From Yoonia sp035117555 (GTDB lineage Bacteria > Pseudomonadota > Alphaproteobacteria > Rhodobacterales > Rhodobacteraceae): a DNA stretch of 64,000 nt. The stretch spans positions 1-64,000 of the forward strand of contig NZ_JAYKPK010000002.1 of NCBI RefSeq assembly GCF_035117555.1, read 5' to 3'. Position numbers and translations under genes: made by a program. The notes below the pieces were generated by a model. It was not told the DNA's origin. It made no database searches and worked only from the letters and a program-made list of their open reading frames with translations. Below, piece by piece: positions 1 through 11,313 of the stretch (positions within the stretch are counted from its first letter, which is position 1; the number at the start of each line of letters is the position of its first letter).

Positions 1-118
1 TGTAAAACGACGCATTGCTCATGCCATGTTCACGGCAAAGCTCGGCCACCGGCACACCACCTTCGGCTTGGCGCAGGATCGCAAGGATCTGGGGTTCGCT
101 ATATCTGGTCATCTTCAT
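1..118 (-). CDS. IS3-family transposase OrfA, N-terminal fragment (runs off the window)
   Basis: Read on the minus strand from the ATG at 118, the first 39 codons give MKMTRYSEPQILAILRQAEG followed by a helix-turn-helix segment (VPVAELCREHGMSNASFY). This is the typical start of the small OrfA protein of IS3-type insertion sequences, which binds the element's ends. A GAGGAG ribosome site lies about 8 bases upstream. The rest of the element lies beyond base 1, so it cannot be said whether the copy is intact. The IS end probably lies within roughly 150-200, where the sequence stops resembling an OrfA leader; the exact terminal repeat was not resolved. Confidence 0.75.
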   Translation of the reverse strand, partial: MKMTRYSEPQILAILRQAEGGVPVAELCREHGMSNASFY

Positions 119-376
119 TCAAAATCTCCTCGTTCATCTTGCCGAGAAAATTCTACTTCCGCAGCCCCTTACTTTCGGGGGGGATTACCAGTGGTCATCG
201 ATAGATCCCGCGCGCGTTAAATTGGCCGTAGAAGTCAATGTCGCGAGAGACACACATCTCTCCAAGATTTATCTCATGAGAGAAGTGGCATTGCTTTATT
301 GCTCTCCATTCGTCAACAAAGATGAGTATTGGGCTTAAATGGTTCCAAATAGCTCTCCGAAATTTCATGCTTTAGG

Positions 377-2431
377 GTGCCTAAACTGACCAGACCAAGC
401 AAACGGTTCTCATTGACAGCACAGTTCGTTGGTTCGTTGGTCTTCATTTTAGCGGTGGTCACGTTAAGCCTGACGATCCTTGGCTACAACGCGATCCATG
501 TGGCGGACACCAGGGCGGCAGACAGGCAGCAAAGAATTGCCCTGACCAATCTTGCTGCCGAAATTTGGGCAACGCCCGATCATCAGCGAAGCGCGACAAT
601 CTGGGATGATGCTGTTCTGCGAACCAGTCAACGTGACGGTGACTGGATGGATGCCAATCTCGGCACCTGGATGCAGGAGTATTTCGGGCATGATGAAAGC
701 TATATCCTCGATCAAACTGACACGCCTGTATTCGCCTCGGCTGGCGGGGAAGTTGCATCGATAGACGCTTACGCTGATCGGGCTGAAAACATCGCACGGC
801 TCGTGACCGCGCTGCGGGCGGAAATGGCAGATGTCAGCGAGGGTCTCTCCAACCCTTATGAAGAACTGGCGACCGTCTCAGAAGTCGCCGCTTTGTCACT
901 TGATACCGGCGCGGCCATCATCAGCATCGTCCCCATAGTCTCGGATACAGGAGAGATCGTGCAAGCGCCGGGCACGGAATCCTTGCATATCGCGGTGCGC
1001 TATCTGGATGCAGAACTGGCGCAAAAGATTGGTGGTCCGATTGAACTTGACGACGTCTCGTTCCGATCCTCGGCTGCGACCGACAATTATGTCAGCTTGC
1101 CCGTAACGGATCAGTCCGGCAATGCGATTGCCTGGCTGGCATGGAACCCCGAGCGGCCAGGCATGCAACTCCTGACCACGATGCTGCCGGTTATATTGAC
1201 GAGCGCGACAGCGATTGCACTTTTCTTATGGTGGACCGTCCATCGGCTGCTCCGCATCTCGGGGCAACTGCAGATCAGCGAGGAACGCCTTCGGCAATCG
1301 CAAAAGCTGGAAGCCGTCGGTAAGTTGACGGGCGGTATTGCACATGACTTCAACAATCTGCTGACCGTCATCATGGGAAACACTGAGATAATTCAGGATA
1401 GTCTTGATCCTGATAACCCGTTGCGCCGATATGCTGATATGAGCGCAAAGGCCGCAGACCGCGCGGCGGAATTGACCAGCCGTCTTCTAGCATTTTCGCG
1501 AAAGCAGGCGCTGCAGCCTCAGGTCGCAGACGTCCATGCCATCGTCACGGGCATAGAGGCAATGCTGCGCCGCACCTTGACGGAAGAGATCGACATCAGG
1601 ATCATCGCACCGAAAGATCTGTGGCAGACCGAGGTGGATCCAGGACAACTTGAATCAGCATTGCTGAACCTTGCGATAAACTCGCGCGATGCCATGCCAG
1701 ACGGCGGGGCATTGACGATTGAGATGTCCAATGTCCGGTTGAACGAGGCCTATGTCGCGCATGAACAAAGCCTGACCTCTGGCGAATTCGTTCTCATTGC
1801 CTTCAGCGACACCGGACATGGAATACCAAAAACGCAGATCGACCGCGTGTTCGAGCCTTTCTTTACAACAAAGGAGGTCGGCAAGGGCACCGGTTTGGGC
1901 CTGAGCATGGTTTATGGTTTTCTCAAACAGACAGGCGGCCACATATCCGTCTATTCTGAACCTGGCGAAGGCACGACCGTGAAGCTCTATTTCCCCCGCC
2001 ATTATGGCGCCAATTCCGCACCGCAGCTAGAGGCGGAGGACGTTCTTGTGCAGCACGGTCGCGAAACGATATTGGTCGTCGAGGACGCCCCATTGATCCT
2101 TCAACAGGTTGCGGCGCAGCTCGGTGACCTCGGGTATAAAGTCGTCACCGCGCCCGAAGGGGCTTTGGCGCTCACCCTTCTGCAAGAACGCCCGGATATC
2201 TCGATGCTGCTGACCGATATCATCCTGCCTGGCGGTATGAATGGAAAGCAGCTCGCCATAGCAGCAAAGGCCATCCGTCCCGATCTCAAAATACTCTACA
2301 CCACCGGCTATTCAGAGAGCGCAATCCTGCACCAGGGCCGCCTGGATCGCGGCGTCGAGGTGCTGAGCAAGCCTTACCGCCGCGCTGACCTCGCAATGAA
2401 AGTGCGTAAGGTTCTCGACTTGCAGGGCTAG
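377..2431 (+). CDS. Hybrid sensor histidine kinase with C-terminal receiver domain
   Basis: A 684-residue membrane kinase starting at GTG. Residues 13-38 and about 267-287 are membrane helices enclosing a periplasmic sensor region; its WDDAV...DGDW...N...Y pattern resembles a CHASE4 domain (inference). The HisKA box GIAHDFNN carries the phospho-accepting His323. The ATPase follows with N-box NLAINSRDAM, DTGHGIP and GKGTGLGLS, and a receiver domain begins near 563 with ED569-570, phospho-acceptor Asp614 and Lys665. Such hybrids pass phosphate from His to their own Asp and then to a separate phosphotransfer protein or regulator. No partner gene is adjacent, so it is an orphan. It lies just inside the transposase fragment, so its promoter region (119-376) may have been affected by the insertion. 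The ligand is unknown. Confidence 0.88.
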   Translation: MPKLTRPSKRFSLTAQFVGSLVFILAVVTLSLTILGYNAIHVADTRAADRQQRIALTNLAAEIWATPDHQRSATIWDDAVLRTSQRDGDWMDANLGTWMQEYFGHDESYILDQTDTPVFASAGGEVASIDAYADRAENIARLVTALRAEMADVSEGLSNPYEELATVSEVAALSLDTGAAIISIVPIVSDTGEIVQAPGTESLHIAVRYLDAELAQKIGGPIELDDVSFRSSAATDNYVSLPVTDQSGNAIAWLAWNPERPGMQLLTTMLPVILTSATAIALFLWWTVHRLLRISGQLQISEERLRQSQKLEAVGKLTGGIAHDFNNLLTVIMGNTEIIQDSLDPDNPLRRYADMSAKAADRAAELTSRLLAFSRKQALQPQVADVHAIVTGIEAMLRRTLTEEIDIRIIAPKDLWQTEVDPGQLESALLNLAINSRDAMPDGGALTIEMSNVRLNEAYVAHEQSLTSGEFVLIAFSDTGHGIPKTQIDRVFEPFFTTKEVGKGTGLGLSMVYGFLKQTGGHISVYSEPGEGTTVKLYFPRHYGANSAPQLEAEDVLVQHGRETILVVEDAPLILQQVAAQLGDLGYKVVTAPEGALALTLLQERPDISMLLTDIILPGGMNGKQLAIAAKAIRPDLKILYTTGYSESAILHQGRLDRGVEVLSKPYRRADLAMKVRKVLDLQG

Positions 2432-2530
2432 GCGTTCAGCTTGCGCCTTGCGGTAGCGCTGGCTTTGTAGACGCGGTGCTTGGTGATTTTGAAAGCACCG
2501 CTGTAGCACCGCGTTTTGTGGCGCAAACGC

Positions 2531-2552
2531 AAAAAGCCACCCGAGGGTGGCT
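2531..2552 (-). terminator. Terminator of the rRNA operon
   Basis: On the minus strand AGCCACCC and GGGTGGCT form an 8-bp stem followed by TTTTT. It lies about 30 bases after the tRNA-fMet 3' end, where the rrn transcript should stop. Confidence 0.8.
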
Positions 2553-2581
2553 GGTAACGCACTGATAAGTAATGCTAAAGT

Positions 2582-2658
<77 letters not shown>

Positions 2659-2668
2659 CCATTGTGGC

Positions 2669-2690
2669 GCACCTAATGTTGGTTAGGTGC
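2669..2690 (-). other. Hairpin between 5S rRNA and tRNA-fMet
   Basis: GCACCTAA and TTAGGTGC form a perfect 8-bp stem with a 6-base loop just upstream of the initiator tRNA. It has no T-run, so it is more likely a processing structure of the rrn precursor than a terminator. Confidence 0.5.
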
Positions 2691-2740
2691 ATCGTAAGAG
2701 AGATACGCTTGCTGTGATGCAAGCAGGCGTTGTTTATTAG

Positions 2741-2856
2741 GTTTGGCAGTGACTTACTCTCCCACGTCTTAAGACGCAGTACCATCAGCGCTGCGGCACT
2801 TAACTGCCGAGTTCGGGATGGGATCGGGTGTTTTGCTCGCGCTATGACCACCAAAC
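2741..2856 (-). rRNA. rrf: 5S ribosomal RNA
   Basis: About 115 bases with complementary ends (GTTTGG.../...CCAAAC), the internal CCCGAACTCGG and the GATGGTACTG segments that are diagnostic of bacterial 5S rRNA. It follows 23S on the minus strand. End positions are estimated from the terminal stem. Confidence 0.93.
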
Positions 2857-2870
2857 CAAAAAAACAACGC

Positions 2871-2900
2871 CAGGGTCAAAACGACCCGGTTTTGACCCTG
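2871..2900 (-). other. 12-bp perfect hairpin in the 23S-5S spacer
   Basis: CAGGGTCAAAAC and GTTTTGACCCTG pair perfectly around the 6-base loop GACCCG. It sits just upstream of 5S in the precursor and is a good candidate RNase III or RNase E processing structure. No T-run follows, so it should not end transcription. Confidence 0.5.
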
Positions 2901-3112
2901 GGTGAGCAAGGCGCGTTTGCGTAGCAAATGCGCGGCTCACTGGGTCGCTTTCGGGCACTGTCCCGGTTCTGACCTTGGTTGGCGTCCGCCGTTGTATTGC
3001 CGGATGCTTTCCTTGGTCATTGCCGAGATGTTCTGTTTGTTCCAAGTCTTATACGACTGTAGTTTTGTGTATGTATCCTGATTATCGCCAGTCTTACTAT
3101 TACTGGATCAAA

Positions 3113-5943
<2,831 letters not shown>

Positions 5944-6311
5944 GATCCAGAAAAAGCAAGGCTTCTTCTGTGGGCCCTCCCTTTTGTATCAAAAGGGCCC
6001 TTAATCAAAATGCATACATTGCAGTGCCAGCCGCTGGTTCAGCAACTGACACCGTTCGAGCAACATTACTGTTGCTCCGGTTAGTGTACTTGACTTGGAA
6101 CAAAATAGATTTTCAAGACCTCAAAGGCTCCATGCGGAACCTCAGTCTATCTGGCCACCCCTCACGCGGGGCGCCTCTATTCTGATGTTGTATCTCTCTA
6201 TACGATGTCAAATGACCCGAAGGCCAAGTCGTCCAGTTGGACGGCAAAACAGCTAAGTGCTGCTTTACGGTCAAACTGTATCTGCGTCATCCAAACAAGT
6301 TTGAATGGTGT

Positions 6312-6388
<77 letters not shown>

Positions 6389-6472
6389 AACGAGGTTGAA
6401 GTCAGAGACTTCAGTGGTGGAGCGTGTCGCGCCAAAGGCGCGCTGCCTAAGGTGACGATATGCTCCAACCTT

Positions 6473-6548
6473 TGGTGGAGCGTATCGGGATCGAACCGAT
6501 GACCCCCTGCTTGCAAAGCAGGTGCTCTCCCAGCTGAGCTAACGCCCC
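6473..6548 (-). tRNA. tRNA-Ala (TGC)
   Basis: A 76-base cloverleaf with anticodon stem CCTGC/GCAGG, loop TTTGCAA (anticodon TGC) and encoded CCA. The acceptor stem GGGGCGT/ACGCTCC has one G-T wobble. In this operon it is the spacer tRNA next to 16S. Confidence 0.96.
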
Positions 6549-6711
6549 AAATGGTGCGTTTCACTCACCGAGCGAAACTGCGAACTGAAGAGATATGAGG
6601 ACGGCCTGGCTCTAGACATCTTCCAAGGAAAAGGAAGTGCCTGATATGTTGGCTTTGTTTGCCAACTGCTAAGTGTTTCACGATCTTGAGCGAACTCAAT
6701 CTGCTAGAAAC

Positions 6712-8182
<1,471 letters not shown>

Positions 8183-8588
8183 AAAGCATCTTGCGATGCT
8201 ATCCTTGACGTTCGAACCTCTGCACATCACCACATGGCCTTACTGAAACCATATGGCGTTTCTCTGTTTGTTGTGCTTTCAGTAACCAAAGTTACCGGAA
8301 AGCCGCCAAACAGTGAAGCTGACACTCTATCATCGGGCCGAAACCCTAAGAGCGTTGATATACAGACGTCTGATCCATCGAACTGAACCAAACCGCCCAC
8401 ATATCTCTTCAGATATATCAATTTCAAACAGCGTTAGAGACAAAAGTGAACAAGTGCGCCCTAAACTTACCGGCGCGCCCGCCCTTCAACCTCAGAATTT
8501 CTTCTTAACACCTTCCCAAACTTCCCGTCGTTTCCAACATTCCGTCCCGTCCAGCGCCCCGCCAGTGCATCTCTGCGCCGCCGGTGAG

Positions 8589-8634
8589 GGGGGTTCTACG
8601 GTTAGTACACTGAGGCCGCAACCCCCTTTTTCAA
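8589..8634 (-). promoter_or_regulatory. Possible rrn promoter within the 16S leader
   Basis: The 8183-8840 stretch holds no gene. On the minus strand a TTGAAA at 8629-8634 is followed 19-21 bases later by TGTACTAA, and GGGGGTT/AACCCCC arms (8620-8626 and 8589-8595) bracket the putative -10. This leaves about 400 bases of leader before 16S, usual for rrn operons. The spacing is longer than ideal, so the promoter call is weak. No clear boxA was seen. Confidence 0.3.
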
Positions 8635-8768
8635 CAAAGATGCATTTTTTATGACATCCCCTGATTTTTTCATGTTTTGAGGGGGTTAGAGTAATTTACG
8701 TTCGCCGACCCTAGGTTCGATTGCAATTTTGTTAGGCGGAATGAAAACAGAACAGGCCGGCATCTGAC

Positions 8769-8789
8769 TTATCCCCAGCCTTATGCACA
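8769..8789 (+). promoter_or_regulatory. Pair of DnaA-box-like sequences
   Basis: TTATCCCCA (8769-8777) and TTATGCACA (8781-8789) lie 12 bases apart as direct repeats between the rrn leader and the msrQ terminator. The second fits the TTATNCACA box exactly; the first differs at one position. The surrounding 8640-8800 is fairly AT-rich. A chance pair cannot be excluded. Confidence 0.35.
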
Positions 8790-8841
8790 AGATTGACTAG
8801 GTGACCTGCATCAAGACCGGGTGAATCATCTCAAAAACACA

Positions 8842-8869
8842 AAACCCGGCCCGTTTCGGGACCGGGTTT
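8842..8869 (-). terminator. Terminator of msrPQ
   Basis: On the minus strand AAACCCGGTCC and GGGCCGGGTTT pair around a small loop and are followed by TTGTGTTTTTG. It lies 25 bases after the msrQ stop codon. Confidence 0.75.
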
Positions 8870-8893
8870 CTGACTCACGCGGGCGAATCCGGC

Positions 8894-9511
8894 TCAACCA
8901 GGCTGTTTGCGCCTCGGCAGGCTGACATAGCGAGTCGCCACCAAACCGATGATCACCGCCAGATAGATGATCGGCTCCCACTGGAACCCGCGCACCAGCC
9001 AGATGTAATGCACCGCCCCCAGAATAGCCGCCACATAAGACAGCTTATGCAATTGCCGCCAGGCAGCCGCCCCCATCTTGCGGATCGCCAGATTGTTGGA
9101 GGTGACCGCCAGCGGCACCAACAACAAAAACCCCGCCATGCCGATCGTCACATAGGGGCGTTTGACAATCTCGGTCCAGACATTGGCCAGATTGCGCACA
9201 TCGAGAACTGCAAAGACCAGAAAATGCGCCAGCACGAAAAAGAATGCCGACAGGCCAATCGCGCGGCGGAACTTGATCAGGTTCACCCCCGTCCATTTGC
9301 GCAAAGGCGTTACCGCCAGCCCCGCGACCAGCAGAATCAGGGCGATTTCTCCATAGCTGCGTTCCAGCACATTGATCGGTTCAACCAGATAGGGACCCAT
9401 CTGGTTAAGGGCGCGCCAGAACTCCCATCCCGCATAGGCGGCGGCGATGATATAAAGCGGCCATGCAGGGACCTTGCGCAGCGCGCCGTTGATCGTGGCT
9501 GAAATACTCAT
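8894..9511 (-). CDS. msrQ: MsrQ, heme-binding membrane subunit of the MsrPQ system
   Basis: A 205-residue inner-membrane protein of the YedZ/ferric-reductase-like family with about six hydrophobic helices. His residues in LAHFLVF, QLHKLSY and VHYIWL are the expected heme ligands. MsrQ takes electrons from the quinone pool or flavin reductase and hands them to periplasmic MsrP, which repairs oxidised methionine. It lies 21 bases downstream of msrP on the same strand and ends at a strong terminator, so the two form an operon. Length fits the family. Confidence 0.9.
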   Translation of the reverse strand: MSISATINGALRKVPAWPLYIIAAAYAGWEFWRALNQMGPYLVEPINVLERSYGEIALILLVAGLAVTPLRKWTGVNLIKFRRAIGLSAFFFVLAHFLVFAVLDVRNLANVWTEIVKRPYVTIGMAGFLLLVPLAVTSNNLAIRKMGAAAWRQLHKLSYVAAILGAVHYIWLVRGFQWEPIIYLAVIIGLVATRYVSLPRRKQPG

Positions 9512-9532
9512 GACATATCTACCCGGGCCGGA

Positions 9533-10432
9533 TCAGTAATACACTGACAGGTCCATCCCTTCGTAAAGGCTGGCCACTTCGTCATAGCCGTTGAACATCA
9601 GCGTGTCCTGGCGCGCCGCGAACAGACCGCCGCCGATGCGCCGCTCTGACCCTTGGCTCCAGCGCGGGTGATCCACATTGGGGTTCACGTTACTATAGAA
9701 CCCGTATTCGCGCGCATTGATATCATTCCAGGTGTTCGGCGGCTCCTGATCGGTCAGGGTGATGCGGACAATCGACTTGATCGATTTGAACCCGTATTTC
9801 CACGGCACCACCAGACGGATCGGTGCGCCGTTCTGATTGGCCAGCGGTTCGCCATAGATCCCTGTCGCCATGATCGCCAGCGGATGCATTGCCTCATCGA
9901 TCCGCAGACCCTCGACATAGGGGAAGTCCAGCACGCCGCGCTGCACGCCGATCATATTCTCGGGCTGAACCACGGTTTCAAAGGCGACATAACGCGCACC
10001 GGACTGAACGCCGACCTGACCCAGAATATCGGCCAGTTCGATCCCATTCCAAGGGATCACCATCGACCAGGCCTCGACACAGCGGAAACGGTAGATGCGT
10101 TCTTCGACCGTCAGCCCGGCCAGCAGATCACCCAAAGCATAGGTGCCGGGGCGGTCCACCAGACCATCCACAGTGATCGACCAGGGGGATGTCACAAGCT
10201 GATGGGCGTTGGCGGCAGGATCACTCTTGCCGGTGCCGAATTCAAAGAAATTGTTGTAGCTGGTGATTTCTTCCAGCGTATTGGGTTCCATGTTCGATTG
10301 CGCCTGCGCTCTGCCGACAAGGCCAATCGCCCCCAACCCGGCGGTACCCGCCAGAATCTGGCGACGGTTCAGATATTGCGCCTTGGGCGTCACATCCGCT
10401 TGCGTCAGGTCGTTCTTCCAGCGATAGGCCAT
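9533..10432 (-). CDS. msrP: MsrP, periplasmic protein-methionine-sulfoxide reductase catalytic subunit
   Basis: A 299-residue molybdopterin enzyme (YedY, sulfite-oxidase fold). Residues 23-44 hold a twin-arginine signal (NRRQILAGTAGLGAIGLVG) and an AQAQ cleavage site, so it is exported folded. The segment RFRCVEAW contains the Cys that ligates molybdenum, and KYGFKSIKSI is conserved near the C-terminal part. It reduces methionine sulfoxide in periplasmic proteins with electrons from MsrQ. The gene starts the msrPQ operon; an AGGAGAG ribosome site precedes the ATG. An imperfect TTGTC...GACAA inverted repeat lies about 20 bases upstream and might be an operator. Confidence 0.92.
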   Translation of the reverse strand: MAYRWKNDLTQADVTPKAQYLNRRQILAGTAGLGAIGLVGRAQAQSNMEPNTLEEITSYNNFFEFGTGKSDPAANAHQLVTSPWSITVDGLVDRPGTYALGDLLAGLTVEERIYRFRCVEAWSMVIPWNGIELADILGQVGVQSGARYVAFETVVQPENMIGVQRGVLDFPYVEGLRIDEAMHPLAIMATGIYGEPLANQNGAPIRLVVPWKYGFKSIKSIVRITLTDQEPPNTWNDINAREYGFYSNVNPNVDHPRWSQGSERRIGGGLFAARQDTLMFNGYDEVASLYEGMDLSVYY

Positions 10433-10706
10433 TGCTCTCTCCTTTGGTCAGTTGTCTTTATATACGACAAAAACCGCGCAATGGTTTCTCACGTTGCTGC
10501 CAGCCTCTGAAATGTTGCAGTTTCCCACATCGTTTTCACATCATTTCACGGCAGAGTGATTTGAAATTCTGACGGTCGCAGGCTTAGTCCGCCCGCTTTT
10601 TTGGTCAAGCGCGCTCGGCGGGAATCCCCTCTGATCCAGGTGCAGAGCGAGACGTAAAAAGCGCGATGCCAAAGCAAAGGCATTATAAATGAAAGAGGAA
10701 ATTACC

Positions 10707-11183
10707 ATGCTACGCAGAACTTTCATCGCACTTGCTACGACAACCGCCATGTCGTCTGTCGCTTTCGCCGATAACCACGAGATGGATATCGTCGACACCG
10801 CCGTCGCCGCAGGCACATTCACCACGCTGGTCGCCGCTGTTGAAGCCGCCGGTCTGGTCGACACGCTGAAAAGCGAAGGCCCGTTCACCGTCTTCGCCCC
10901 AACTGACGAAGCTTTCGCAGCGCTGCCAGAAGGCACCGTTGAGGGCCTGCTGGAAGATCCAGAAGCCCTGGCCGCGATCCTGACCTACCACGTTGTGGCA
11001 GGTGCTGTGATGTCGACAGACCTGACAGATGGCATGACAGCGACAACCGTGAACGGCGCTGACATCACCATCGGCACCACAGACGGCGTGACTGTGAACG
11101 ACGCCAATGTCGTGACAGCAGATATCGCAGCATCGAATGGCGTCATCCACGTCATCGACGCTGTGATCCTGCCCCCAATGTAA
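10707..11183 (+). CDS. Secreted fasciclin-domain protein
   Basis: A 158-residue protein with a signal peptide ending in VAFA, then one complete fasciclin (FAS1) domain: VEAAGLVDTLKSEGPFTVFAPTDEAFAALP at the front and the second conserved box NGVIHVIDAVILPP at the end. FAS1 domains mediate cell-surface adhesion, but the role of the single-domain secreted bacterial forms is unsettled. The ATG at 10707 was chosen over 10689 because AGAGGAAA lies 9 bases before it and the signal peptide then begins properly. It is a single-gene unit followed by a strong terminator. Confidence 0.87.
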   Translation: MLRRTFIALATTTAMSSVAFADNHEMDIVDTAVAAGTFTTLVAAVEAAGLVDTLKSEGPFTVFAPTDEAFAALPEGTVEGLLEDPEALAAILTYHVVAGAVMSTDLTDGMTATTVNGADITIGTTDGVTVNDANVVTADIAASNGVIHVIDAVILPPM

Positions 11184-11205
11184 TCTGTCCCCCTTTGGAC
11201 AAGGC

Positions 11206-11232
11206 AAAGCCCCGGTCACTGACCGGGGCTTT
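11206..11232 (+). terminator. Terminator of the fasciclin gene
   Basis: AAAGCCCCGGTC and GACCGGGGCTTT form a perfect 12-bp stem with a 3-base loop, followed by GTTATTTATT. The stem is symmetric and could also slow transcription reading out of clpB on the other strand. Confidence 0.88.
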
Positions 11233-11272
11233 GTTATTTATTGCGACCGGCCGTGGGTGTGGTTGGACCTGA

Positions 11273-11308
11273 AGCCTCCGGCGGGGATATTTAGGCTCGG
11301 AAGATGCG
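11273..11308 (-). repeat. Dispersed repeat, copy 1
   Basis: Read on the minus strand it contains CCGAGCCTAAATATCCCCGC followed by CGGAGGC, shared with copies at 18341 and 28640. It lies just downstream of the clpB stop codon. The core CTCCGGCGGGGATATTT is a recurring type of intergenic repeat in rhodobacterial genomes (recalled, not searched). Confidence 0.6.
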
Positions 11309-11313
11309 AAAGA

